DNA of 64,000 nucleotides from Rhododendron vialii (GCF_030253575.1 NC_080560.1:13368001-13432000); one strand, 5' to 3'. Numbered from the stretch's first letter, positions 22,914-34,454 are shown. Notes: generated from the sequence alone by a model not told the origin. Translations and numbers: made by a program.

Positions 22914-23637
22914 CTTGTAGATACATACTTCTATCTTGAAAACTTGCAGCACCCTATGCCGCAGTTTTATATTGTCCAAAAGCTCTGGTTTTACTTATTT
23001 TCCTAGGTTAATGGTGGGCATCTGATTATGCTTCAAAACAGCGGCAAGGGCTTCCTCTGTTCTTCGATTGTTGTTTACTAGTAATAGGAATATGTGGAGC
23101 CTGTTCCAAAACCAGAAACTTTTTTTTGGTTGTTTTGTTTAGACTATCTAGATTCTAACTATCTAAAGGCTATGTGATGGAACAACTAATCATATTCTTT
23201 GCTGATTTTCTTTTCCTACACAAAATGTGCTGCTAACAAAACAAGTTCAGTTATGTGAGAAGACTTGATGTTATTACTTTAGATCCAATGAAAAGTCGAT
23301 AAGATGTGAACTCTGCTCTTATTTCAGTTTCAATGAAACAGATTCATTTCAAGCGATGTCAAGTTCCATCGGCTTCTAGCGCTTTGGTGCATGTCCGAGT
23401 CACAGATTTGGGATCCACAATCGGGAGCAAGGTTGCTTGTGTACCACCCTTGGTTGACTCTGCTATGAGACTCTTGCATTGTGTTGTGTACGACATTGTT
23501 GTAACATCACCAAAGTTGAAAAGCAAGCAACTAGGTGCTATTACGAGGCATCCACTGGATGTGACTTCTCTCAGGGATGTTGGCTTTGAATCTAAAAAGG
23601 AACGTTGTCTCTAGAGCTTTTGCCAGTTAGTTTCATG

Positions 23638-24057
23638 TTATGTAGCACGAATACGGGCGCAGGATTTCTAAGAAAATAGACACGGACACCAAGGACACCG
23701 TAGGAGACACGGAAAATAAATAAATACATATGCAAATGATATTTATTTTATACCTGTGAAAACATAGTTATATATGTAGAAAAATGAAGCATGGACAAGC
23801 ATTATATACACAGTCATGTTACACTTTTAACCTAAAATATTTAAAAATACACATTACCCCCAAGGAATTTTAAAAAATTACATATCTAACCCATGTCGTG
23901 TCCCTACACGTGTCCCTCTCGTGTGTCAGTCGTGTCCTCATAAAATATTAATCGAATTTAATGGGCACGTCACGTGGCATGTCCCGTACGTTTTTTGCTG
24001 TGTCCTCATGTTCGACATGGAAACGTGCCGACCTCTAAGAGTATTGGTGCTTCATAG
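23638..24057. mobile_element. hAT-type MITE downstream of MED7
   Basis: The element is 420 bp. Its ends TTATGTAGCACG and, reversed, CTATGAAGCACC form short imperfect inverted repeats, and perfect 8-bp duplications GTTTCATG flank it (23630..23637 and 24058..24065). The interior is rich in CACGTGTCC-like motifs. The 8-bp duplication points to the hAT superfamily. Confidence 0.75.
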
Positions 24058-24151
24058 GTTTCATGGCTTGTGTGGGAATGACAGATTGCACGTACTTTGA
24101 GGAGTTAGTCGGGACGAAACTCCGATTACCCTTGTCACTGTCACTGTCACT

Positions 24152-24154
<3 letters not shown>

Positions 24155-24199
<45 letters not shown>
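24155..24199. repeat. (GA)n microsatellite
   Basis: About 22 uninterrupted GA units. Confidence 0.95.
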
Positions 24200-24202
<3 letters not shown>

Positions 24203-24229
24203 ATTATTAGTGCAGCCAAGATTTTACCA

Positions 24230-24560
24230 TGTTTTTGGTGATTTCAAAATATGAGACCATGACAGTGGTGATTATTTTTTTTGTCTCCACCACTGTCTGG
24301 TAATTTTTCCTTGGAGACATTGAGAACAGGGAGTCTGCATGACCTAAACAAAAGAGAGAGGAAAGATAAATGGTAACTCTTTCAAGCATCTATCCATTTC
24401 GCAGAGGGTTCGGTTGGAGCCGAGCTCAAACAATCAATGAGTTGCACAATTTCGTTCGAGCTTGGCTTGTTTATGTAATTCCTCTGGCATGTCAAATTAC
24501 TCTATATGATAACTGAATGTCACATGTTGGGCATCATTTTCTTGTGTCGGTAATGCATCA
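24230..24560. repeat. Third copy of TPD1-like flanking sequence, without a gene
   Basis: Blocks AAACAAAAGAGAGAGGAAAG, GGTTGGAGCCGAGCTCA and GAGCTTGGCTTGTTTA match the region downstream of TPD1-like B (7765..7950). The end, with TCACATGTTGGGCATCATTT, matches 1360..1390 downstream of copy A. No TPD1-like exon follows, so only flanking DNA was copied or retained. Confidence 0.5.
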
Positions 24561-26250
24561 GTAATACACACTCGAAAGTCCATTTCACATTTGGCGTAAA
24601 ACAAAGAAATGGCAAGGAAGTGATTTCCATTTTACACATGTCGGCCAGAAAACCAACACCAAGAGCTTTGATGAGCCAATGACAATATTTTTGATAACTC
24701 AGATGTTCGGACCAGCTTACGTGCATCTCGACTAATTTTGTATGACCAATTTTTCAATTAAAGCCAATGCATAGCTCAGAATGAACTTACCCCAAAAGAG
24801 TGGATAGCACTTGAAAGATTTTAAACTTGAGACCCTATGAGTGAGCAAACTCTCAAATTCCAAGCCTTAACACTGGGCTAACTCTTTGGGGTTATGAGCT
24901 AACCAAAATATGTAACGCGCGTACGAGTTATTATTCACCTTGATCATCACACATCATGTATGTATATGTATGACCCCATTTGATTGTGTGCTCTATTGTA
25001 AAGAGAGTTAAGTGCACTACACAGCAACGCCCCATGAAAACCAATAATTTTCTGTTAAGCAATGTTTCTATTACGCAAGCAAGTGGAATGGTAGCTTAGA
25101 GGTAACCACATGTATTTTCATGCATTTTACAAAGGTTTAAACTTCATCAGGGACGGAACTAGAATTTTGTATATGGGAAGACCATAATAGCAACAAGTTT
25201 TCTAGGTTTTGTTATTGTGTTTCCTGTTTAGTTTGTATATGGGGAAAACCAAGGATGGAACTAGAATATATACATGTTAGAATAATATTAGGAATATTAC
25301 CAAGTTTTTTAGGTTTTATTATTGTGTTTCCTATTTAGTTTAGGATATTATTTATGTTTTTTAATTGTGCCTGACTGCCTCTTTTTTCTTATTTGTTTAA
25401 ATTTTTTTTAAAAAAATGAGAAGATTATTTTAATAATTGTCCAGCAGCACTTACATAACGGAGTTCATTACAAAAAATTTGGATGAAGCCAAACTAGTCA
25501 TCTAACTATAAAGGAGAGAGCATAAGGTAGTCGATGCCTTTTACTCCGACCCAGACATAGCCTGACACAAATCTAGTATAAACGCACCAATGATCTTCCA
25601 AAAACTACAGATTTGACAAGCCATACGAGTTGTTCCGCCAAAAACATTATCTAAGAAAGAACACTGTTGGCACATATATCATCGTGAAGCAATATCATCT
25701 CTGAAAGTATCCAATTTGTAGACGAAATCTTCATCCAAAGACAAAACTAAAAACTCTCGAGAAGGCGAGAGACAAAACTCTCACAGATCACGACAAGTCA
25801 TTAATCTGAAGAGACGAGAGAAGAATAAAATAAAGACAAAACTAAACCATGGCCTTCCCCTCCCACCACCGTAGAAGGGTGTGAAAGATAGAAGAAACTC
25901 GAATATATGTGAGTGTCTATTTTTCTTATTTGTTTACAAGTTTTGTAGCTTGTATGAAGACATGTTAAACAATCAATAATACATCAATGAAAATTCCATT
26001 AATACTAAATTCTTTGATGTAGGAATATAACATAAATAGTGATGGATCGATCCGAAACGGTACCTCTCACCATCGGATCAAAATTATGCCAATCGCATTT
26101 TTCGTCCCTTGTTGAAAGATTTGTTTGTGTAACTATATTAATAGTCTAGCAATTTAATCTTCTGCATAATGTTCTTTTCAACTGGGTCAAGGAGATGGAC
26201 AATTGTGATCACAAAAGTTGGCTCACGGTAAGCCCAGTGGTATTAGGGCA
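24561..26250. other. Intergenic DNA with old repeats
   Basis: I see no gene. A possible degenerate SINE-like stretch lies around 24690-24890, and a repeated AGGTTTTATTATTGTGTTTC motif occurs near 25205 and 25310. The rest is AT-rich and unassigned. Confidence 0.4.
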
Positions 26251-26874
26251 CATGTTTTTTTTTTTTTTTTTGGGGGTAATGAAGGCGATGGATAATCATT
26301 AAATAGAAATAATAAGTCTGAGGTATTTAACCCGATACGGTCTTCTTGCAAATGAAAAAGCATCACATGCGGTGCAACATAGAAATTACTAAAACCTAAG
26401 GCATGGTTGAGAGCGTTCTTGGCGAGGATGGCCTCACATTTGTTTTTGCTCCCGATAGACGTGGTTAATCTTCACATTGGTGAACATCTTCAGAAGGGAT
26501 GCATTTAGAAATTAAATTACGCAAAGGGTGGTGGTCTGAACTGTCCTCAAGGATCTTGATCGATGACGTGCATTGCATCTATTCCGACATGGATTTTGTT
26601 CCAATTGTGTTGCTTAGCTAAAGAAAGCCCATCAAGGAAGGCCCAAAGTTCTGCCGCTAGAGCCGAACAAGTGCCAACGTTGCGTTGGAAACCGGCCAGC
26701 AGTAAACCCTGTTCGTCACGAATAACACCACGTCACCACCCGCCGCTGCTATGCCATTTCGGTTAAGAGCCCCGTCAGTGTTTACCGGCACAATACCCGT
26801 CGGAGGAGGGGCCCAGCCAACTATAAGTTCCAAAGGGGCTCATACCAAATTGGCATTAAAGACTGTGTGATTAA

Positions 26875-28236
26875 GAGCATCTCCAGCCTTCATCTATATT
26901 TTTCCTCAAATTTGAGTCAAATTTTGGGTAAAAACCCATTTTGGCTAGACACATTTTCAACTATCAAATCCAAATTTTACACATCTCCCTCTTTTTCTCT
27001 CTCTCTAACTAGCCGTTGGAGAAATAGGTCAAGGCAAAAGTTGTCTCAGATTTGGGCAAAAAAATGGGTAAAACCCAAAATCGGGAAGGGTTTGGGTTAG
27101 AGGTGTCAAACGTGCGTGTCGTGCCGTGCCGTGCCATTCAACTTTCGTGCCAACCGTGCTTCGTGTTGTGCCGTGCCGTACCCGTTTACTTAAATCGTGT
27201 CGTTCCGTGTCGTGCCCATTTACTTAAATCATGTCGTGTCGTGCTGTGCTGTTTTTCAATTGTGTCGTGCCGGGCCGGGCCCATTTACTTAAATCGTGTC
27301 GTGCTGTGCCGACCCGTTTTTTAATCGTGTCTTGTCGTGCCGTTTTTCAATCATGTCGTGCCGGACTGGGCCTATTTACTTAAATCGTGTCGTGCCGTGC
27401 TGGCCCGTTTTTTAATCTTGTAGTGCCATTTTCAATCGTGCCGGTTGGGCCCATTTACTTAAATCGTGTCGTGCCATGTTGGCCCATTTTTTAATTGTGT
27501 CGTGCTTCGTGACGTGCCCGTTTTACTTGATTGCCATTTTTAATTGTGTCGTGCCCATTTAGAGGTGTCAAACGGGCCGTGCTTCAAACCCAAGTTCCAT
27601 AGGATTTGGGTTTGAATCACATGGAGGTTTTTTTTCTTTAAAATTAGTTTTTTTCTTATTTATTTTTAGTTGTTCCAATTTAAAAACTTTTATAAATTAT
27701 GAAACTAAAATGTCTTGTTTTGTAATTAAAATTATTGTCATTTAATCACATTATATTCATGAGTCACAAGTCAAATTAATAACTTTTTTCCCATGCCTTG
27801 TGTAGTGCCCGGCTAGAACCGTGTTGTGCCCAGCCAAAACCATGTTGTGCCGTGCCCATTCAACTACCGTGTCAAGCCCGTGCCCAGCTAGAACCGTGCC
27901 GTGCCGTGCCGTGCCCATTCAACTACTGTGTCGTGCCCATTCAACTACCGTGTCGTGCCGTGCCGTGCCAGGCCAACTTCCGTGCCGTGCCTGCCCACTT
28001 CCGTGCCCCGTGCCAGTCCGTGTGCCCACTAAAACCGTGCCGTGTCGTGCCGTGCCAGGGCACGACCGTGCCCGTGCCCGTGCCGTGCCACATTTAACTG
28101 TGTCGTGCCCATGTCGTGCCGTGTCGGCCCGACCCGTTTGACACCCCTAGAGGGTCAAAGATTGGAGAGAGATTTTTGTGGTTTTTGTCCCATTTTTAAA
28201 TTTGAGTCTTAAAATGGGTCAAGGCCGGAGATGGTC
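26875..28236. mobile_element. Tourist-like MITE inserted in the LINE
   Basis: The left end GAGCATCTCCAGCCTT and the reversed right end GACCATCTCCGGCCTT are inverted repeats, and TAA lies directly outside both ends (26872..26874 and 28237..28239). A 3-bp TAA duplication fits PIF/Harbinger (Tourist) elements. Its arms have AAATTTGAGTC motifs. A relative without the central insert lies at 44745..45040. The centre is occupied by the CGTGCC-rich repeat. Confidence 0.8.
27098..28149. repeat. CGTGCC-rich nested repeat element
   Basis: The ends TAGAGGTGTCAAACG and CGTTTGACACCCCTA are inverted copies. Between them, variants of CGTGCCGTGCC and CGTGTCGTGCC recur dozens of times, broken by an AT-rich spacer at about 27600-27790. 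A second internal end, TTAGAGGTGTCAAACGGGCC, lies at 27557, so one copy probably inserted into or beside another. TAGAG occurs next to both outer ends. Long open frames here come from the repeat composition and are not genes. Confidence 0.7.
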
Positions 28237-29088
28237 TAATACTCCCATTCAGTGCCACGGGCCAAAATATCCAAGTGGGAGAAAAGTCTAGAATCCAGAG
28301 GGTAATCGGAAGTGTTCGGACCCAAATGCAACCTATTTCGATTTACCCAAATGTACCAACACCCTAACGGAAAAATAATGGACCAAGGCACTCCTGAAGG
28401 GTGAATGACATTGGAGCAACAATTGGATTTGAGCCAGGAAGGTAATTAATCCGTGTAACGGCTCAGGAAGTTGGAGGTTAATTGATTAGGAAGGAGAGCA
28501 CACCACAAATTTTTTGCTTTGTGGCAGTCTCGGATGACATGAAGGGTATCCACAATAATGTCCGGACAGGAGGGACAAAAAGGATTGGAAGTGATGTGGC
28601 GGGAATGAAGATTGTTCTTGGTAGCGAGACGGCCATGAGCCACAAGCCAAAGGAAGTGAACGACACGAGGATTTGCGGGGATTTTCCAGATCCATTTCCA
28701 ATCTGGGAGGGAGGGGAGCACGGTTTATAATGGAGAAAAGATCATGAGCGGCTTTGGAGCTGAATTTTCCGGAGTTCAAATTCCAGCAAACTCTATCAGG
28801 CTCAGGCTCGGTGCACTCGAAGTTGACAAAGGTCCCAAGAATAAGACGCTCTATACCACACATTTCTATACCATGAGAGATGTTGAGAGGTGAACGATGA
28901 CACTCATACCCTTCCTTAGTCAGCAATTGCCTAGTGGAAGTGGTAAGTGGACTTTTACCCTTTGACAAGAGGTGAACGACAACCAAGTGGAGGTGCCATA
29001 AGACCACCCAATAATTTTTTCCAGAATTTGACACCCATATATGTAATGACCCACTAAATAATTTTTTCAAGCTGACCAGTTAACTTCA

Positions 29089-29141
29089 GATTATATAGTA
29101 GTTTTTTTTTTTTTTTTTATCATAGATTATATAGTAGTTGC
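29089..29141. other. Poly-T tract between 16-bp direct repeats
   Basis: AGATTATATAGTAGTT occurs on both sides of a roughly 20-bp T run. This looks like a target duplication around an almost pure poly-A insertion, as left by LINE machinery when the insert is fully 5'-truncated. Microhomology-driven slippage is the alternative. Confidence 0.45.
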
Positions 29142-29623
29142 TCGCAAATCTTTATATATTACAACAACTTTTCATTGTATGCCGATGTGGGACTCCACAA
29201 TATAACTCATGAACTCCGTCATATTCATGAAGTAATGCACATGTAAATAGTCCGTTGTATTACATGCTCTACATTCAAGTTATTCAAGTGATCAATTAAA
29301 ACCTGTGTAAACACCGGTGAGAAAGTAAAAATTATGCATGCTGCAACACAAACACCTGTGTACATTATTTGTAGAAGCACTATGCATTCATCAGTAGTAA
29401 ATTACGGTACCCAAAACAAACAAATCCCGAGAGAGAAAATTGTAGAAGGAAAACGTACAACGTGAAAAAAAAACAATCCCCCCCTCCCCCCCCCCCCCGA
29501 TAAGGCCAACATGCGTGCACCACCTATCTAATCTCTGTCTCCCAAATGTCTGAACCTCAATTGAGAAGGTACCTAGAGGTGACCGGCAGACGTACGTAGA
29601 AGAAGCAGTGCATGCAGGGTCCA

Positions 29624-29936
29624 TCAGTCTAACATACTCTGAATTTGGCCATCACTTGTATCAGTCTCAAAGCTTTTTTCAATCTCAATCATCATTGCCT
29701 TCAGGTTCATCTCCTCATAGGAGGCATCCGGATCTGGAACCAACGACTACTCGGGGACAGTTCTTGCTTCGAGCATGCTGACAACTGAAGACATTGCAGG
29801 CCTGGTGACTCCTTGGTGCACAGAAAGCTGCATTTATCATCCCCGTGACCTCTATTTTGTTGAAGTCTGAACCCAACTTAGGATCCACTAGCTCCATCAA
29901 ATTCCCCTTCTTCTTCAAGACCAGTGCCTACCGAGA
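29624..29936 (-). pseudogene. C-terminal kinase exon of an LRR-VIII receptor kinase
   Basis: The minus strand reads LVLKKKGNLMELVDPKLGSD then FNKIEVTGMINAA. After frameshifts it reads RPAMSSVVSMLEARTVPE, a stop, and PDPDASYEEMNLKAM. This is the end of the kinase domain and the C-terminal tail of LRR-VIII receptor kinases (At1g53430/RFK1 group). At least two frameshifts and one stop make it non-functional. It lies in the same orientation as other pieces of this family at 34040..39479 and is the last part of that broken gene. The rest of the kinase domain was not found. Confidence 0.75.
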
Positions 29937-30418
29937 AACACCATCCCTATGTTAGAACTCGAGTACCTAATGTGCATGGGATTTTACTTGAAGAAGTTTC
30001 GTTTCAATGGAGGTAAAAAACATGATGGTACTGTATCACTAACAAGAAGGTAGACATTACAGCTATGACGCACGGACAGTGGTGGCATATCTCTTTCCTT
30101 TTCCGCAATTATTTACTGTAGGACACAGATCGGACATGTGTGTCATGTGTCAGTGAAAACACACAGGACAAATCTGAAGACAAGTAGAAACGCTGTTGAT
30201 TATGTATACGTATGCTCATAACAGAGTTCCAACAATAACTCTGAGGTTCGTTGATGAGGTTAGCAAGTTGTTCTTCTTCACTGCATTGTGATGCTAATGA
30301 GTTGCTCTAGTGTCTTGAATCTTGTTAAAAATCATGTATGTTAATTTTTTTCCCCATGTTTTTTTTTTACAAGATTTTCCCCATGTTTAATGAGTATCAT
30401 TTTTACTATTTTGGGTGG

Positions 30419-30587
30419 GTTTTTTTGGCCATAATTTATAGTTAGCGGGATAGTGGGAAGTTAGCCAACAAGGGGGCTTTGAGGCTATCCATGGCCCTGA
30501 AACTCAAACCCCGCCTCTCGTGGGACTCGAACCTTGGTCTCCGCGAAGGGGGGACATGAGCAAACCATCTCATCAAGCATGATTTCT
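30419..30587 (-). mobile_element. tRNA-derived SINE with 13-bp target duplications
   Basis: On the minus strand a box-A-like GATGAGATGGTTTGC is followed by a perfect box B, GGTTCGAGTCC, then a tRNA-unrelated body ending in a short A run. The direct repeats CTATTTTGGGTGG (30406..30418 and 30588..30600) flank it exactly. The size is 169 bp. Confidence 0.8.
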
Positions 30588-30811
30588 CTATTTTGGGTGG
30601 TTTATGCATGTTCGATTCATTAATGTGTTCGCCATATCCCTGTGTTCGCCGAACCCAGTTTTTCAAAAAATGCCATGTCCTTGTCCATATCCATTTCGAT
30701 GTGTTCCCCATCTGCATGCAGGCATCCCATGTATGTGTCCATGCTTCTAAGCATCACTATTACTTTCCAACTTGTTTAAGAACGTTTCAAGTTATGTTAT
30801 TTGATAAGAGG

Positions 30812-30933
30812 TGCGTTGGAGATTGTCCCATATCGGTTAATTGTTTTCTCCAAAACTAGTATATGAGCCTGGACGGCTTATCCACTTATTGCCAATTGAT
30901 TTTGAGTTGGATGCTTTCACATGGTATCACAGC
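30812..30933 (+). mobile_element. TRIM-like LTR with Met-tRNA primer-binding site
   Basis: A segment opening TGCGTTGGAGATTGTCCCA and ending TTTCACA is followed by TGGTATCACAGC, one base off the initiator Met-tRNA primer-binding site. This is the start of a small LTR element. I could not find the second LTR. Confidence 0.5.
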
Positions 30934-31149
30934 TATGATTTCAGAGAATTTTGTTATTGATTAGTAGTTTGTTCCCCTTTGTTTGTGCCATAAGTGCACC
31001 GTTGTTTGTTGTGATCTACGTGTTATGGATCGTTTGTTTACCTCTCCACGTGCATATTTGTGAAAACAAAAAAATTGCACTAAAATATTCCAATGACAAA
31101 TTTTTAACATTTAGTGACTATATTTTGTTGTCAAAATAGTGATAGTGAA

Positions 31150-31265
31150 AGTTACTATGCTAAAAAAAATACGAAAAAAGCACGGGTACAAAAAAAACAC
31201 GAAAAAAGTACGGGCACGAAAAAAGCACGGAAAAAAGCACGGGCACAACATATTAAGAAAAGTAT
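31150..31265. repeat. CACGG-A tract low-complexity repeat
   Basis: Repeats of GCACGGGNACAAAAAA occur just upstream of the inverted LRR exons. Similar GGCACGGAAAAAGCACGG motifs occur in every unit of the tandem array at 51168..54345. Confidence 0.6.
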
Positions 31266-31439
31266 CATGAAAATTGAAACATCAAGATCTGATCAAGTAT
31301 TGGATACACATCCCACACCCTTACCAAAGTGACATGGGTAATTACTTTGAGATTTCATGTTATAACTAGAGAAAATGAAAATTGGCGCTAGATTTTTAAG
31401 AACAATTAATCATTAGTTGGCTGCATTTTATTGTTGATG

Positions 31440-32181
31440 GCATTTGGCTTCAAACAATTTTACCGGGGAGCTTCCGGAAGAACTCACAAAGCTGACCACT
31501 TTGCAATACTTGTAAGTGTATTTTCTTTCAATTCACAATTTGGAAATTTTAAATTAGGTACCGCTTTTGAAATTCCTTTGAATTATCAATTAATTCCTTA
31601 GTATAATGCAGTCAGATCGGTGATAACGACTTTACTGGAAAGATACCAGATTTCATCCAAAATTGGGTAAATCTCACCAGATTGTGAGTGTTTGACCAGT
31701 TTTGATTTATTCAGTGGTTATTAAGCTTTAGAATATTTACTTGACCATGTTTCTCTTTCGATCTTGACGTACTTAGATGGATTGTGGGTAGTGGATTGAA
31801 AGTACCAATTCCTCCTGACATTGGTCTTTTGACAAAATTATCCGACTTGTGAGTGAAAGCAGAACCCTCTAATCCCATGGCTTTTACGCATGCCACAATA
31901 TTGTATGGTAATATAGTTGATCATATATATTTTCTTTTTTAAATGCAGAAGAATCAGTGATTTAAGTGGTTTCCAAGCATCATCGTTCCCCCCCTCCCCT
32001 TAATAATTTGACAAGCCTGAAGACACTGTAAGTTGATTCTTTCTTTGGAATCCTTTTTAAAGGATTTACCAGTTTGTTGCTGATTTGAAGTGCTTTGATT
32101 GTGTCGCAGAATTTTGAGGAGTTGCAAAATTAGTGGCTCGTTACCTAAATACCTTGAAACAATGACAAACTTGGAGCAATT
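31440..32181 (+). pseudogene. LRR exons 5-9 of the broken LRR-VIII receptor kinase (inverted block)
   Basis: Five LRR exons lie in a row on the plus strand: 31440..31511 (SNNFTGELPEELTKLTTLQY), 31612..31683 (GDNDFTGKIPDFIQNW), 31777..31848 (GSGLKVPIPPDIGLLTKLSD), 31949..32027 (RISDLSGFQASSF) and 32110..32181 (RSCKISGSLPKYLETM). Most are 72 nt with the same phase and have AG/GT borders. The first has lost its AG acceptor. The fourth has a length change near a C run (79 nt) that shifts the frame. The motifs match LRR-VIII receptors of the At1g53430 type. The upstream LRR exons are on the opposite strand at 34040..37004, so this block has been inverted. Confidence 0.8.
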
Positions 32182-33563
32182 GTTAGTAAATATATGCCTT
32201 TTCCACCTTTTTATTTGCATATAACTGTCAACTTCTCTTTAAAGGCTCTTTCCCCTATAGTGTTGTGGAGAATTGTTTGTATCTTCCAATTTCTCAGAAG
32301 TTCATAACAAGCCATTGATAGATAGAGTTTATCCCACTCATTTCTGCACAATGCTTTTATAAAGGGTAAATTTCACTTACCTCTCTCCTTTGAGGTTTCT
32401 GACAAATACAGAAACCTCCCATGATGTTTTTAAAATTGCACTGACTTCCCTCTACTTTAGTTGTCGTTTGCAGACTCCCCCATGCCGTTAGGAGACAGTT
32501 ACTAAGTATGACATCACCAACAAAATCTATTCTTTTTACCTATATTACCCTTTTAGAATGATGGTTTGACATGAATGCCCTTCTAAACTCAATTTAAAGA
32601 CATTAACGTCCCCCAATTACAATTTCTTAAAAGAGTTTTATACATATATAAGAATAGAAAAAAAAAACAGGGGAGAAGCAACACTCGTTCATTTTAATAT
32701 TGTGAAATTTATACAACACTCATTTGTAAGATTCAACGAAGAAAAAAAAAACAAAGTCGTTCATTTTTATCACCAATTTAGTTGCCACAGTTGAAGAAAA
32801 TGAAACAAGGGAGAAATACATGTAGATAAAAATAAAAATACTCTCATAAATAACTTTTTTATTTGCACTAATATATAATAGGAATTGTGTGTTGCTTTCT
32901 TTATCCCATTTGATTTGAAGTACATTTCTTAATAACTTCCCAATATATAATCTGGGAGACTAGAGTACTATGCGTAATACATACAGAGGTTCCATTTGTC
33001 CCATATTGTTTGTCCATTTTTGACAGTTAAAAATCGAAAAAATAAATATAAGGAATCAACAAGTTAATGCATTTTGGTGAGAAAAATTACAAAACTGTAC
33101 TCACACAAGTACACTATTTGTTGATTGGATTGAAGACCAGAGTATCAAAAATAGACAGTGTACAAACAACATGGTACAGAGAGGGAGTAACTATGGAAGA
33201 CCTGTTTCCGTCCGTACTAAAATGAACACATATTGTGATATCCTTAGACTTAAGCTTTAAAGTCTGATGCTTAGACACAATCACACCTGATATGGTGTAA
33301 AATAGCTAAAAGCTAAAGTTGTTAGAGGGAGGAGCATATGGCAATAAATGTCAACAGTTTTTTTATGTTTGGGATCACATGAAAAGACCACCCCTATAAA
33401 ATGCGGCACTGCATCATTGGTGATTGCAAAATGGTCACGGACCCAATCGCAGTGGCACGTCAACACGTTGTACGATTGTCGTATCCATTGGTGCATTTGT
33501 AAACTTTCTCATACAATATAATGTTTGTTCAAAGAGAATAGTTTCATTTTGTTATTTTCTAAT
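32182..33563. other. Non-coding AT-rich DNA
   Basis: No exon, RNA gene or complete mobile element can be supported here. The expected downstream exons of the receptor kinase are not seen. Confidence 0.4.
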
Positions 33564-33897
33564 GGTAAAAGTACACGAAAACCCCCTCAACTATCACTTT
33601 TTCCCACGGAGACCCCCTAACGTTGAAAATCGCCCATACATACCCCCTCAACTATACCGTTTAACTAATCAGCACTCTATCGTTAAGATGAATAGGTCAA
33701 CGTGGACAATTTTTATAGGTGAGGGGGTCCGTGTGGGCAATTTTAGTGGTAGATTCATCATTTCCCCTCATTCCATTAACAGGGTTAGCCAATTTTTTAT
33801 TTTATATAGTTGAGGGGGTTTGTATAGGCAGTTTTAAACGTTAGGGGGTCTCCGTGGAAAAAAATCATAGTTGAGGGGGTCTTCGCATACTTTCACC
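33564..33897. mobile_element. MULE-type MITE with ~95-bp inverted repeats
   Basis: GGTAAAAGTACACG at the left matches the reversed right end GGTGAAAGTATGCG, and the similarity continues for about 95 bp through ACCCCCTCAACTAT and CACGGAGACCCCCTAACGTT. The flanks are TTTTCTAAT and TTTTCTAAC, a 9-bp duplication with one mismatch, as expected for Mutator-like elements. A larger relative lies at 49956..50995. Confidence 0.8.
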
Positions 33898-34039
33898 TTT
33901 TCTAACTGTTCCAAAGTTGTATTCAAATTCCGACAAGGTGTTCTTGCTATGATACAAACTACTGAAAATGTTAACATAATTGAGTATGTCCAACATTGTA
34001 ATAAAATAAAATAAAAACCAAAGACGACATGGGTCTTAC

Positions 34040-34454
34040 AGTTTCTCTAAGAGAGGAAGCCTCCCAAGCTCTGGAGGAATGGGTCCTAATAAATAATTGA
34101 ACTCCACAGTTCTACAAAATTCAAAATTCAAACTCCAAGCAACAAAATCAGTCAATATTTTCACATCAATAATCATGAATTGAAATGGGTCCACAAATTA
34201 TTTTACAGAGTTGCAAGCGTACTGATGTTTCTTAACTCTTTTGGGATTGGACCCGATAATCTGTTTCCAATGAGGGAGCTGCATTTTGACAGATAAGGAA
34301 CAAAGGACAAGAAAATCCTCAAGATACCATACATTGATAAACATGTAAGTATTCGCATAGAGAGAGATAAAAAACTAGTGAATACATCTTAACAAGTTCC
34401 ATGGAACCCCATTCTAGAGGGATTATACCGTTGAGGAAGTTGAGACTAAGATCA
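34040..34454 (-). pseudogene. LRR exons 2-4 of the broken LRR-VIII receptor kinase
   Basis: Three minus-strand exons have canonical borders: 34454..34386 (DLSLNFLNGIIPLEWGSM), 34278..34207 (GNRLSGPIPKELRNIS) and 34111..34040 (VEFNYLLGPIPPELGRL). Phases match and there are no stops inside them. The order and motifs are those of the N-terminal LRRs of LRR-VIII receptors. LRR 1 lies at 37004 on the same strand and LRRs 5-9 on the other strand at 31440..32181. Confidence 0.8.

Larger units (their letters stand above)
26252..29085 (-). pseudogene. LINE relic (zinc-binding RT and RNase H parts), interrupted by a MITE
   Basis: A poly-T run at 26252..26270 marks the poly-A tail of a minus-strand non-LTR element. 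RNase H homology lies at about 26560-26830: PVNTDGALNR, with the catalytic Asp of the TDGA motif, then GVIRDEQGLLLAGFQRNVGT and AAELWAFLDGLSLAK after a frameshift. The upstream part at 28446..29070 carries DRVCWNLNSGKFSSKAAHDL and the zf-RVT block with FLWLVAHGRLAT, CPSCP and LHVIRDC. A 1.36-kb MITE separates the two. No reverse transcriptase core remains. Frameshifts and the insertion show it is dead. Confidence 0.8.

Noticed and set aside
23306..23614. 102-codon plus-strand open frame between MED7 and the hAT MITE
   Set aside because: No domain recognised, no splice or promoter signal; it may be the MED7 3' region by chance open.
27052..28141. Several open frames of 77-106 codons in the CGTGCC-rich region
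   Set aside because: Their translation is Cys/Arg/Ala/Val-rich repetition produced by the CGTGCC motif in overlapping frames; no start context, intron or domain.
30419..30587. tRNA gene on the minus strand
   Set aside because: Box A and box B are present, but the cloverleaf is not, and the 13-bp duplications with an A tail show a SINE.
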